NCBI GenBank assembly: GCA_964610905.1
Contig: CAZSYT010000001.1
Coordinates: 58,944-122,943 of the forward strand
Direction: 5' to 3'
From: JAJZJT01 sp964610905
GTDB lineage: Bacteria; Actinomycetota; Acidimicrobiia; Acidimicrobiales; RAAP-2
DNA: 64,000 nucleotides
This document shows positions 35,120-43,708 of the stretch, in pieces; position 1 is the first letter of the stretch; each line of letters begins with the position of its first letter. A model generated the notes under the pieces. That model was not told where the DNA came from and ran no database searches. It saw only the letters and a program-made list of their open reading frames with translations. Made by a program: the position numbers and the translations under genes.

Positions 35120-35818
35120 GTGACCAGGGTGCCGGCCCGCAGCCAGGCCACGTCGCCGGCCACGGGGCGCCCCCGCCGAGGGCCGGGCCGCCCGGTCGGC
35201 CAGCCGCCCCGGACGCGGGAGGAGATCGTGGCCGCTGCCGCGGAGGTGTTCCGGCGCCACGGGTACCACGTGGCGCGCATGGACGACATCGCCGACCAGC
35301 TCGGGCTGGCCAAGGCCAGCCTGTACCACTACGTGCGGACCAAGCACGAGCTGCTGTTCGAGATCGTCCTCCCCCCCTACCGGGACTTCGTGGCCCACCT
35401 CGACGCCGTCCTCTCCGGCTCCGGCCCCGTCCCCGACCGCGTGGCGGAGGTGGTGCGCCGCCACTTCGGCAACGTCGCCCGGTACTCGCCCGCCGTCTCG
35501 ATCTACGTGGAGAACCTGCGCTCGCTGCCGCTGCCACCGGAACTGGTCGACCTCGACACCCGCTACCTGCGGGGGCTGCGCCGGCTGGTCGCCACGGGCA
35601 TGGCCGACGGCAGCCTGCGGGCCGGGGATCCCGCCGTCGCGGCCGACGCGCTGCTGGGCATGTGCAACTGGTACGCCGTCCGCCACGCCGGCGAGTCGCC
35701 GGCTCGGGCCGAGCAGCGGGCGGCCGCGGTGACGGTCATCTTCCTCGACGGGCTCCGGGCACCGGCACCCCCGAGCTCGAGCCCGGCGTCCGCACCCGTG
35801 GGCGGGCGCCGTGGCTGA
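35120..35818 (+). CDS. TetR-family transcriptional regulator
   Basis: This 232-residue protein has a disordered Arg/Pro-rich start, then a TetR DNA-binding domain at about residues 32-78: IVAAAAEVFRRHGYHVARMDDIADQLGLAKASLYHYVRTKHELL. The rest is the helical ligand-binding domain with MCNWYAVRHAGE near the end, as in actinobacterial regulators of lipid catabolism. It overlaps the crotonase gene by 8 bp and so heads its own operon. It may bind the palindrome at 35085. Whether it also binds the 14 window-wide sites is unknown. The ligand is probably an acyl-CoA (inference). Confidence 0.9.
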   Translation: MTRVPARSQATSPATGRPRRGPGRPVGQPPRTREEIVAAAAEVFRRHGYHVARMDDIADQLGLAKASLYHYVRTKHELLFEIVLPPYRDFVAHLDAVLSGSGPVPDRVAEVVRRHFGNVARYSPAVSIYVENLRSLPLPPELVDLDTRYLRGLRRLVATGMADGSLRAGDPAVAADALLGMCNWYAVRHAGESPARAEQRAAAVTVIFLDGLRAPAPPSSSPASAPVGGRRG

Positions 35819-36623
35819 AGGGCGCGTGCTGGTCGAGGACGAGGACGGGCTGCGCGTGCTCACCCTTTCGCGGCCGGGGCGCTACAACGGCATGGACACG
35901 CCGATGCTCGACGCCCTCGCCACGGCGGTGCGCGACGCTGCGCGAGACCCGGGGGTCAGCTGCATGCTGCTCACCGGCGACGACGGCGCCTTCAGCGCCG
36001 GCGGCGACCCGGCGGAGATGACCGGCCCGCGCGCCGACGTCGTCGTCGACCACTGGACGCAGGTGTCCAGCGAGGTCACGGGCTGGCTGTTCCGGGCGGA
36101 GAAGCCGGTGGTGTGCGCGGTCGACGGCGTGGCCGTCGGTGCGGGCTTCGCGCTCGCCGTCGCCTGCGACATCGTGCTGGCGTCCGAGCGCTCCACGTTC
36201 GCGCCGGTCTTCGTCCGCCGGGGCATCCTGCCGGACCACGCGGCTCTCTGGTTCCTGCCCCGCCTGGTCGGCCTGCGACGGGCGATGGAGCTCGTGCTCA
36301 GCGGGCGCACGGTCGGTGCTGCCGAGGCGGCCGCGATCGGCCTGGTCACGGCGGTGGTGCCCGACGAGGGGTTCCGGGCGGCCGCCCGCGCCTATGCCCA
36401 GGAGCTGGCCTCCGGCCCGGCGGCCGCCCAGGGCTACGCCAAGCTCGTGCTGCACAGTGGCCTCGACGGCAACCTGTGGACGGTCCAGGCGTTCGAGCGC
36501 ATGGTCCAGCCGTCGTTGTTCGCCTCGCCCGACTTCGCCGAGGGCTTCGCCGCGTTCTTCGAACGGCGGTCCCCCCGCTTCGGCGGGGCGCCCGGCACCG
36601 ACCACGAGGGGGGAGACCCATGA
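35811..36623 (+). CDS. Enoyl-CoA hydratase/isomerase (crotonase) family protein
   Basis: This 270-residue crotonase-fold protein has GAFSAGGDPAEM and VDGVAVGAGFALAVACDI. Like the 31090 homologue it lacks both classical glutamates (Ala in GAGFA, Val-Phe in APVFV) and keeps Asp in GILPDHAALWFLPRLVG. Dehydratase or hydratase chemistry of the usual type is therefore doubtful. GTG 35811 overlaps the tetR end, and the stop overlaps the next ATG (ATGA). It lies in the tetR-crotonase-FAD-SnoaL operon. Confidence 0.86.
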   Translation: MAEGRVLVEDEDGLRVLTLSRPGRYNGMDTPMLDALATAVRDAARDPGVSCMLLTGDDGAFSAGGDPAEMTGPRADVVVDHWTQVSSEVTGWLFRAEKPVVCAVDGVAVGAGFALAVACDIVLASERSTFAPVFVRRGILPDHAALWFLPRLVGLRRAMELVLSGRTVGAAEAAAIGLVTAVVPDEGFRAAARAYAQELASGPAAAQGYAKLVLHSGLDGNLWTVQAFERMVQPSLFASPDFAEGFAAFFERRSPRFGGAPGTDHEGGDP

Positions 36624-38017
36624 CCACCAGTGCCGGCCCCGCGCGCTACGACACCGTCGTGGTGGGCGGCGGCGCCGCCGGCTCCGTCGCCGCTGCCGTC
36701 CTGGCCGACGCCGGCAAACGGGTGCTGCTGCTCGAGCGCGACGCGGTGCTGGCCGGGCGCGCCCGGTACTTCGACGTCGACGGCTACCGCCTGCAATGGG
36801 GCCCGCACCTGCTCGAGGACCCCGGCAGCGGCATCACGGCCATCCTCGCCCGCTTCGGCGTGACGCTGGAGCACGGCCCGACCAACGACGGCATGGCCGT
36901 CTGGGAGGGAGCGCGCTGGCAACGGGCGGGCGAGTTCTACGAGTCGGGTCGCGCCGACCTGGCCCGGGTCGCCGGGGAGGTCGCCTCGCTCGACCTGGAC
37001 GCGCTCGACCAGCTCGACCAGGTGGCGCTGGGCGACTGGCTGGCCCGGCGGACCGACAGCAGGCGGGTGACCGAGCTCTTCGAGCTCATGGCCGTCCTCG
37101 AGGGCCAGACCGGGCGTCCGCAGGACCATTCGGCGAGCGACAACCTGTTCATGCGGTCCCTGCATCTCCGCGAGCGCCACAAGCCCGGGTACTCGTACGT
37201 GCCCGTCGGCGGCTTCGAGCAGCTGTTCGAGCAGGTCGGCGCGCTGGCACAGGCTGCCGGTGCCGAGGTGCGACGCGGGGTGTCGGTGGCCGGCGTCGCC
37301 GTGGAGGCCGGCGAGGTCCGCGGCGTGCACGTCGAGGTCGGCGAGCGCCGCGTCCCGAACGAGGTGCTCCCGCTCGAGCGCATCGACGCCGACACGGTCA
37401 TCCTGACGCTCCCTGCCTGGGACGTTCTCGGCCTGCTGCCGGGTGAAGCCGTCCCGGCCTGGTACCTCGACCTGGTGGCCCGGATGACGACCGAGGACGC
37501 CCGCGGAAGCTGGATCGGCTTCTACGCGGCGCTCCCCGAGCCCCCCGCCGTCTACACGCCGCGCGAGCTGGCCGTCTGGTTCGCCACCGCCCGCACGGGC
37601 CTGCCGGGGTTCGCCTACACGCACTCGATGCTCGACCCCGTCTCCGCTCCGGACGGTGGCAACCTCTTCGTGTGCGGCGTCGCCTGCGACCTTGCCGCCG
37701 TGCGCGACCGGCGGCGCCTCGCCACGCTCCTCGCCGGCTTCGAGGCCGACATGGAGGAGCTGTACCCGGTGCTGGCGCACTCGACGTTCCGCGTGCGCCA
37801 CGTCATCACGAACTTCGGCCTGAAGGCACGACCCGGGCTCGTCGGCGCCATGCGCCCGCACAACGTGGTCCCGGGCGTCGACGGCCTGTTCGTCGGCGGC
37901 GACACCTTCCGGAGCCGGTCGGTCGGCATCGACCGGGCGGCACGATCGGGACTCACCTGCGCCGAGCTCGTGCTCGGGGAACGCGTGGGTGGACTGGAGG
38001 AGACATGGCGATACTGA
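36620..38017 (+). CDS. FAD-dependent oxidoreductase (phytoene-desaturase/amine-oxidase-like)
   Basis: This 465-residue flavoprotein has the dinucleotide-binding motif VVVGGGAAGSVAAAVLADAG followed by LLLERDAVLAGRARYFDVDGYRL, and a C-terminal FAD motif VDGLFVGGDTFRSRSVGIDRAARSG. This layout is that of carotenoid desaturase, protoporphyrinogen oxidase and related enzymes. It may desaturate a hydrophobic intermediate. A second, related flavoprotein is at 56135. It is coupled to the crotonase gene by ATGA and overlaps the SnoaL gene by 13 bp. Confidence 0.85.
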   Translation: MTTSAGPARYDTVVVGGGAAGSVAAAVLADAGKRVLLLERDAVLAGRARYFDVDGYRLQWGPHLLEDPGSGITAILARFGVTLEHGPTNDGMAVWEGARWQRAGEFYESGRADLARVAGEVASLDLDALDQLDQVALGDWLARRTDSRRVTELFELMAVLEGQTGRPQDHSASDNLFMRSLHLRERHKPGYSYVPVGGFEQLFEQVGALAQAAGAEVRRGVSVAGVAVEAGEVRGVHVEVGERRVPNEVLPLERIDADTVILTLPAWDVLGLLPGEAVPAWYLDLVARMTTEDARGSWIGFYAALPEPPAVYTPRELAVWFATARTGLPGFAYTHSMLDPVSAPDGGNLFVCGVACDLAAVRDRRRLATLLAGFEADMEELYPVLAHSTFRVRHVITNFGLKARPGLVGAMRPHNVVPGVDGLFVGGDTFRSRSVGIDRAARSGLTCAELVLGERVGGLEETWRY

Positions 38018-38484
38018 CCGACACCGAGGTCGCGGACGAGCTGGCCATCCGCGCCCTGACCCAGCGCTTCACGGACGCGGTGAACCGCCGCGCCCCCGCC
38101 GAGATGGCCGCGCTCTTCGCTCCCGACGGGCGCTGGGACGTGCCCGGCGTCGCCGACACCGTGGGGCACGACGCCATCGCCGCCCGCCTCACCGGCCTGC
38201 TGGGGCAGTTCACCATGCTGGTGCAGCTGCTCCACTCGGGCGTGGTGGAGCTCCTCGGCGACCGGGCCACGGCGCGCTGGTACCTGACCGAGCACGCCCG
38301 CGACCACGAAGGGACCGGCGCGCTGTTCATCGGCTACTACGAGGACGAATTGGTGCGGCACGGCGGCGAGTGGCGCTTCGCCCGTCGCAGCTTCGCCTTC
38401 CTCTACCGCGGGCGCGACGAGGTCCCCGGGCGCGTCTACCCGTACGCCGGCCGCGACGCCGCCCCGGCCCCGCCGGCCGACTGA
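38005..38484 (+). CDS. SnoaL-like (NTF2-fold) protein
   Basis: This 159-residue protein begins LTDTEVADELAIRALTQRFTDAVNRR and continues with MAALFAPDGRWDVPG, a HSGVVELLGDRATARWYLTEHA strand pair and the C-terminal GGEWRFARRSFAFLYRG, all usual for SnoaL_4 proteins. ATG 38005 has TGGAGGAGAC upstream. It ends the tetR operon, 8 bp from the convergent LLM gene. Third member of this fold in the window. Reaction unknown. Confidence 0.84.
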   Translation: MAILTDTEVADELAIRALTQRFTDAVNRRAPAEMAALFAPDGRWDVPGVADTVGHDAIAARLTGLLGQFTMLVQLLHSGVVELLGDRATARWYLTEHARDHEGTGALFIGYYEDELVRHGGEWRFARRSFAFLYRGRDEVPGRVYPYAGRDAAPAPPAD

Positions 38485-38492
38485 CCGGGTCG

Positions 38493-39575
38493 TCAGCTCC
38501 GGACCGGGTCCCCCGCCTTCAGGATGCGGGCGACCTCGGCCACCCCGGCGGCACTCGTGCGGGCGGCGTCCAGGTCGACCAGCGGCACCGGGTCCCACAG
38601 CACGGCGTGGTCGAGGCCGTCGTAGGCGGCGATGCGCGACGCCACCTCTTCGGGGGTGCCGTGCACGAAGTAGTCGTGCACGACGGGGAAGGGCACCGCC
38701 TGCGCCGCGGCGAGCTGGCTCCCGTCGTCCCGGCTGGCGACCAGGTGGGACAGCCCCCGGCCACCGAGCGGGTGGCTGGCGCCGACCTCGGCGAAGCGCT
38801 CCGGGGGCAGAAGCAGGCCGTAGGCCCGCAGGATCGGGTGCTCCAGGAGCTGGTGGGCGGCCTCGTGGGTGTCGGCCACCACCACCTGCGCCGACAACGC
38901 GTAGATGAGGGCGCTCGGGTCGCGCCCGGCCTGCCGGGCCGCGTCGGCGACGGCCCGTCGCCCCGCCTGCCACGCGTCGTGCGACAGGAAGTTCGGGATC
39001 CAGCCGTCGCCGAACCGCCCGGCGACCGAGTAGCCCCTCGGCCCGTGCGCGGCGATCCACAGCTGCGGGCCTCGCGAGCCGGTCGGGGGCCGCAGCCCGA
39101 GCACCGCGCCGTGCTCGTCGGCCGAGCCGTCGTCGAGCAGCCGGCGGATCTGCTCCGCCGCCTGCTGCAGGCGCCCGGCGGGCGAGGAGACCTCCCAGCC
39201 GTAGGGGTCGTAGTTGGCGTGCTCCCCGGCGCCAAGTCCGAGCACGACGCGGCCGGGGGCGAGGTGGTCGAGGCTCATCACCGTCTGCGCCAGCGTCGCC
39301 GGCATGCGGCGGACTGCGTCGGTCACGCAGACGCCCACGAGCGCCTCCCCGGCGCTCGATGCGCAGGCCGCCATGCACACGAACGGGTCGGCGTAGGCAT
39401 GCGGGTCGGGCTGGATGCCCGCCAGCCCGCCGGTCGCCCACAGCGAATGGGAGTGGAACGCGACCAGGTGGTCGGGCCACCAGAACGAGTCCATCCCGGC
39501 CCCGGCGTTGCGCTCCACCCGTCGGCGCATCGACGCGAACGGCGGCACGGCTCCCATGGCGATCCCAACGTCCAC
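38493..39575 (-). CDS. LLM-class F420-dependent oxidoreductase
   Basis: This 360-residue protein has MDVGIAMGAVPPF, SFWWPDHLVAFHSHSLW, GRVVLGLGAGEHANYDPYGW and AGRFGDGWIPNFL. The WWPDH segment and the Pro/His loop resemble the F420-dependent methylene-tetrahydromethanopterin-reductase-like group more than the luciferases. The GTG start at 39575 lies 120 bp from a distinct palindrome (39695) and 218 bp from operator site 10. Substrate unknown. Confidence 0.87.
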   Translation of the reverse strand: MDVGIAMGAVPPFASMRRRVERNAGAGMDSFWWPDHLVAFHSHSLWATGGLAGIQPDPHAYADPFVCMAACASSAGEALVGVCVTDAVRRMPATLAQTVMSLDHLAPGRVVLGLGAGEHANYDPYGWEVSSPAGRLQQAAEQIRRLLDDGSADEHGAVLGLRPPTGSRGPQLWIAAHGPRGYSVAGRFGDGWIPNFLSHDAWQAGRRAVADAARQAGRDPSALIYALSAQVVVADTHEAAHQLLEHPILRAYGLLLPPERFAEVGASHPLGGRGLSHLVASRDDGSQLAAAQAVPFPVVHDYFVHGTPEEVASRIAAYDGLDHAVLWDPVPLVDLDAARTSAAGVAEVARILKAGDPVRS

Positions 39576-39694
39576 CAGCTCCGGTCCTTTCCCGTCGCGT
39601 CGACGGCCGCTCGGCCGCTCGGCCGCCGCTGCTCGTCCGCCGCTACTGGGCCCGGCAGCCCGGTGCCGGCCTCCGTCGTCGCCGACAGATCTCC

Positions 39695-39715
39695 ATCTTT
39701 CGGTAAACGGAAGAT
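39695..39715. promoter_or_regulatory. Imperfect 21-bp palindrome upstream of the LLM gene
   Basis: ATCTT and AAGAT arms enclose a partly symmetric core centred on 39705 (TTCGGTAAACGGA region). It is unlike the ACGT-N3-ACGT sites and may be an operator for a second regulator of the 39575 gene. Confidence 0.45.
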
Positions 39716-39792
39716 AGCACCGCGGTCGAGCCCGGACGACGGCGAAGGCGAGCCCGGGTGGCGCCTCGTCGGCGGGGATGCGGATTGTGATC

Positions 39793-39807
39793 TCACGTGT
39801 TACGTTA
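39793..39807. promoter_or_regulatory. Palindromic operator site 10 (TCACGT-GTT-ACGTTA)
   Basis: This copy lies 46 bp upstream of the KstD-like gene (start 39854), in the 278-bp divergent spacer with the LLM gene at 39575. Confidence 0.65.
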
Positions 39808-39853
39808 AGAATCGACAGGTGGCCGGGCCTACCTCACCAGCTGCGGAGATGCC

Positions 39854-41617
39854 ATGACCGACGCATACGACCACGAGTGCGACGCGCTGATCGTCGGGAG
39901 CGGGGCGGCGGGGCTGGCGGCGGCGGTCACCGCCGCCTCGCTCGGGCTGCAGGCGCTCGTCGTCGAGAAGACCAAGTACTACGGCGGCACCACCGCCTAC
40001 TCCGGCGGCGGCATGTGGATCCCCAACAACCCCGTGCTGCGGCGCCAGGGGATGCACGACACGCCCGAGGCGGCGCGGCGCTACCTCGACGCGGTGCTGG
40101 CCCTGAACCACGACGACGTCAGCGAGGCACGGCGCACCGCCTTCCTGTCCGAGGGCCCGAAGGCCGTCGCCCTGCTCGAGGAGGAGTGCCGGCACCTCCG
40201 CTTCGACTGGGTGAAGGGCTACCCGGACTACCACCCTGAGCTCCCCGGGGGGACGACCGAGGGCCGCCAGATCCAGCCCCGCGCCGTCGACACCCGCGTC
40301 CTCGGCGGCGCCGCCGCGCAGATGCGCCGGGCGACGCCCATGGTGCCCCAGCCCTTCGGCATGTGGATCCGCATCGACGAGGCCCGTGACCTCGGTACGT
40401 TCGGGACGTCGTGGAAGGCCCGTGCGCTGGCCGCCCGCCTGGCGCTGCGCGGCCTGGTGGCCAAGCTGCAGGGCAAGAAGATGGCCATGTCGGGCGGACA
40501 GATGCTCATCGCCGGGATGCGCGCCGGGCTCCTCGAGCGCGACGTGCCCCTCTGGCTGCAGACGTCGCTGCAGTCCCTCGTCACCGGCGACGACGGCCAG
40601 GTGGTGGGTGGGGTCCTCGACCGTCAGGGCGAGACCGTCCGGGTGCGGGCCCGGCTCGGGGTCGTCCTCGCCTGCGGTGGCTTCGAGCGGCAGGCCGACA
40701 TGCGCAGCACCTACCAGCAGCCTCCCACCAGCACGCGCTGGACGCTCGGGTCGCCGGGCAACGCCGGCGACGGCATCCGGGCCGGCCTGGAGCTGGGCGC
40801 CGCCGTCGCCCTGATGGACGACGCCTGGTGGGGGCCGGGACTGCTCAACCCCGAAGGGCGCTCGGACTTCCTGCTCACCGAGCGCCAGGCCCCCGGGGGG
40901 ATGATGGTCAACGCCGCAGGGAAGCGCTTCACCAACGAGTCCGCCCCCTACGTGAACGTCTGCCACGCCATCTACGAGGGCGAGGCGACGGGCGTGACGC
41001 ACGTCCCCAGCTGGTTCGTCGTCGACAAGACCTACCGCAACCGGTACAAGCTGGGCCGCTTCCTCCCCCGCCAGCGGATCGCGGCGTCGTGGTTCGACGC
41101 CGGCGTCGCCAAGCGAGCCGACACGATCCGCGAGCTCGCCGCCCTGATGGGCGTCCCCGCCGACAACCTGGTGCAGACGGTGGAGCGCTTCAACAGCTTC
41201 GCCCGCGCCGGGCGCGACCTCGACTTCTCCCGTGGCGACAGCGCCTACGACCGCTACTACGGCGACCCGGCGCGGCGCCCCAACCCGTGCCTCGGCCCGC
41301 TCGAGACACCCCCGTTCTTCGCCTTCAAGGTGGTGCCGGGCGACCTCGGGACCAAGGGCGGGCTCCTGACCGACGAGCACGCCAGGGTGCTGCGCGACGA
41401 CGGCAGCGCCATCGTGGGCCTGTACGCGGCGGGCAACACGTCGGCGGCGGTGATGGGGCACGAGTACGCCGGACCGGGCGCCACCATCGGGCCGGCGGTC
41501 ACCTTCGCCTACGTCGCCAGCCGGCACCTCGCGGCCCGCCGGGGCCAGGAGGCCGACACGCCCGGCCCTGCTTCGGGGCCCGGCACGGGCAGGGGCACGG
41601 GGATCGGGCAGGTCTAG
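39854..41617 (+). CDS. 3-ketosteroid Delta1-dehydrogenase-like FAD flavoprotein
   Basis: This 587-residue protein is built like KstD and other fumarate-reductase-type flavoproteins. It has the FAD motif LIVGSGAAGLAAAVTAA at about residues 13-29, the block KYYGGTTAYSGGGMWIPNN that is typical of KstD, and the C-terminal GHEYAGPGATIGPAVTFAYVASRH. KstD enzymes desaturate ring A of 3-ketosteroids; relatives act on other cyclic ketones. It starts an operon with thiolase, crotonase and EthD-like genes. The C-terminal about 25 residues are Gly/Pro rich. Steroid specificity is not certain from the sequence alone. Confidence 0.84.
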   Translation: MTDAYDHECDALIVGSGAAGLAAAVTAASLGLQALVVEKTKYYGGTTAYSGGGMWIPNNPVLRRQGMHDTPEAARRYLDAVLALNHDDVSEARRTAFLSEGPKAVALLEEECRHLRFDWVKGYPDYHPELPGGTTEGRQIQPRAVDTRVLGGAAAQMRRATPMVPQPFGMWIRIDEARDLGTFGTSWKARALAARLALRGLVAKLQGKKMAMSGGQMLIAGMRAGLLERDVPLWLQTSLQSLVTGDDGQVVGGVLDRQGETVRVRARLGVVLACGGFERQADMRSTYQQPPTSTRWTLGSPGNAGDGIRAGLELGAAVALMDDAWWGPGLLNPEGRSDFLLTERQAPGGMMVNAAGKRFTNESAPYVNVCHAIYEGEATGVTHVPSWFVVDKTYRNRYKLGRFLPRQRIAASWFDAGVAKRADTIRELAALMGVPADNLVQTVERFNSFARAGRDLDFSRGDSAYDRYYGDPARRPNPCLGPLETPPFFAFKVVPGDLGTKGGLLTDEHARVLRDDGSAIVGLYAAGNTSAAVMGHEYAGPGATIGPAVTFAYVASRHLAARRGQEADTPGPASGPGTGRGTGIGQV

Positions 41618-41715
41618 GCCGGTACCGCCGATCCCGGTGCCGGGCGCCGCCGCGCCGGGCGGCACGGGGACCGGCGCAACCTGTAGAGCAACTCGACAAG
41701 AAAGGGAACGACACC

Positions 41716-42867
41716 ATGACCGACGCCTTCATCGTCGCCGCCAACCGCACACCCGTCGGCCGCCGGGGCGGTGGCCTCAGCCAGGCGCACCCCGCCGACC
41801 TCGGTGCCCATGCCATCCGAGCCGTCGTGGAGGCGGCCGGGGTCGACCCCGGGGCCGTCGACGACGTCATCTTCGGCTGCGTGGACGCCATGGGAGCCCA
41901 GTTCGGCAACGTCGCCCGCACCGCGTGGCTGTCGGCCGGCTACCCCGAGAACGTGCCGGGGACCACGATCGACCGGCAGTGCGGCTCGTCGCAGCAGGCG
42001 GTCCACTTCGCCGCCCAGGGCGTGATGGCCGGCGTGTACGACCTGGTGGTCGCCGGCGGCGTCGAGGTGATGAGCCTGGTGCCCATCTCGAGCCCCGGCC
42101 TGCTGGGCGAGGCCAACGGCATGGGGACGCCGTTCGGCGGGGAGGGATGGCGCTCCCGCTACGGCGACCAGGAGATCTCGCAGTTCCGCGGGGCGGAGCT
42201 GATCGCCGAGAAGTGGGACGTCAGCCGCGAGGACATGGAGCGCTTCGCCTACGGCAGCCACCAGCGGGCGCTCGCCGCCTGGCGCGACGGCCTCTTCGAG
42301 GAGGAGGTCGTCCCCTACGGTGACGTGCAGCGCGACGAGGGCCCCCGGGAGGACACCAGCCTCGAGAAGATGGCGAGCCTGTCCACCCTGGTCGACGGCG
42401 GTCGGCTCACCGCGGCGGCGTCGAGCCAGATCTCCGACGGTGCCGCCGCCCTGCTGGTGGCGTCGGCCGCCGCCGTCGAGCGCCACGGGCTGCGTCCGCT
42501 CGCCCGGGTCCACACGATGGCCGTGGTCGGCTCCGACCCCGTCTACATGCTGACCGGGCCCATCCCCGCCACGCAGGCCGCCCTCGACAAGGCGGGCATG
42601 TCGATCGGCGACATCGACCTCTTCGAGGTCAACGAGGCGTTCGCTCCCGTGGTGCTGGCCTGGTCGAAGGAGACGGGCGCGAGCATCGACCGGACCAACG
42701 TGCTCGGTGGCGCCATCGCGCTGGGGCACCCGCTCGGCGCCACCGGCGCCCGGCTCATGACCACCCTCGTCCACCACCTCCGGCGCACCGGCGGCCGTTA
42801 CGGCCTGCAGACCATGTGCGAGGGCGGCGGCATGGCCAACGCCACCATCGTCGAGGCCCTCCCCTGA
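41716..42867 (+). CDS. Thiolase (acetyl-CoA acyltransferase)
   Basis: This 383-residue thiolase should cleave a beta-ketoacyl-CoA with CoA. The nucleophile Cys89 is in DRQCGSSQQA, the catalytic His in GGAIALGHPLGATGAR, and the second Cys in MCEGGGMANA. NEAFAP is also present. The layout resembles the FadA5/FadA-type thiolases used in side-chain degradation. ATG 41716 has AAAGGGAACG upstream. It follows the KstD-like gene by 98 bp and precedes a crotonase homologue, so it may release acetyl- or propionyl-CoA in this pathway. Confidence 0.92.
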   Translation: MTDAFIVAANRTPVGRRGGGLSQAHPADLGAHAIRAVVEAAGVDPGAVDDVIFGCVDAMGAQFGNVARTAWLSAGYPENVPGTTIDRQCGSSQQAVHFAAQGVMAGVYDLVVAGGVEVMSLVPISSPGLLGEANGMGTPFGGEGWRSRYGDQEISQFRGAELIAEKWDVSREDMERFAYGSHQRALAAWRDGLFEEEVVPYGDVQRDEGPREDTSLEKMASLSTLVDGGRLTAAASSQISDGAAALLVASAAAVERHGLRPLARVHTMAVVGSDPVYMLTGPIPATQAALDKAGMSIGDIDLFEVNEAFAPVVLAWSKETGASIDRTNVLGGAIALGHPLGATGARLMTTLVHHLRRTGGRYGLQTMCEGGGMANATIVEALP

Positions 42868-42908
42868 GCCCCGACGTCCCGGACCGAGCAACCAGCGGAG
42901 GAACGCGC

Positions 42909-43706
42909 ATGCCGACTTCGACCACCAACATCGTCGTGGAGCTCCTCGACGGCGGCGTCGCCACCGTCACGCTCAGCCGTCCCGACGCCATGAACGCCCT
43001 GACCGTCGAGCTGGTGCAGGAGCTCGGCACCGTCCTCGGCGGCCTGGAGCACCAGGACGTCCGCGCTGCCGTCCTGGCCGGCGAGGGCCGGTGCTTCTGC
43101 GCAGGCGCCGACCTGGCCCTCGTGCGCTCGGCGCTGGAGGGCGACGCGGCGGCCGCCTTGGCGCCGCTGGTGGACAACCTCCACCAGACGCTGCGGGTGG
43201 TCCGCCGCCTCCCCTTCCCCCTGGTCGCCGCCTTGGAGGGGCCCGCCGTCGGCGCCGGGATGGGACTGGCCCTCTCCGCCGACCTCCGCGTGGCCAGCGA
43301 GTCGGCCCAGCTGGTGCCCGGCTACCTGGCCATCGGCGCCTCGCCGGACGGCGGCGTCTCCTACGCGCTGACCCGGGCAGTCGGGGGGGCCCGGGCCCTG
43401 TCGCTCATCGTCCGCAACCAGGCCCTGCGCGCCGACGAGCTGGTGGCGCTCGGCCTGGCCGAGGAGGTCGTGCCGAAGGGACAGGCGACCGCACGCGCCG
43501 TCGAGGTGGCCCGCTCGGTCGCCGGGGCTCCCCCGATGGCGCTGCTGCGGACCCGCGCCCTCGTCGACCGGGCCACGACCAACGACCTCGACCAGCAGCT
43601 CGACCTCGAGCGCGAGCTCGTCTCCCAGCTGTGGGAGACCCACGACTTCCCCGAGGGCGTCCGTGCCTTCTTGGAGAAGCGCATGCCCGCCTTCGAAGGG
43701 AGGTAG
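42909..43706 (+). CDS. Enoyl-CoA hydratase/isomerase (crotonase) family protein
   Basis: This 265-residue protein has GRCFCAGADL and LEGPAVGAGMGLALSADL. Both classical catalytic glutamates are replaced (Gly in GAGMG; Gly-Tyr in VPGYL), while the PaaG-type Asp is in GASPDGGVSYAL. It is the third homologue in the window with this pattern. ATG 42909 has GGAGGAACGCGC upstream, 41 bp after the thiolase. Isomerase or retro-Claisen type activity is as likely as hydration. Confidence 0.86.
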   Translation: MPTSTTNIVVELLDGGVATVTLSRPDAMNALTVELVQELGTVLGGLEHQDVRAAVLAGEGRCFCAGADLALVRSALEGDAAAALAPLVDNLHQTLRVVRRLPFPLVAALEGPAVGAGMGLALSADLRVASESAQLVPGYLAIGASPDGGVSYALTRAVGGARALSLIVRNQALRADELVALGLAEEVVPKGQATARAVEVARSVAGAPPMALLRTRALVDRATTNDLDQQLDLERELVSQLWETHDFPEGVRAFLEKRMPAFEGR

Positions 43707-43708
43707 CG

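Noticed and set aside
39854..41617. Firm assignment of the flavoprotein as steroid-degrading kstD
   Set aside because: Motifs fit, but KstD relatives act on other cyclic ketones and the window lacks diagnostic steroid genes (no kshA, hsaC or mce seen), so the substrate is left open.
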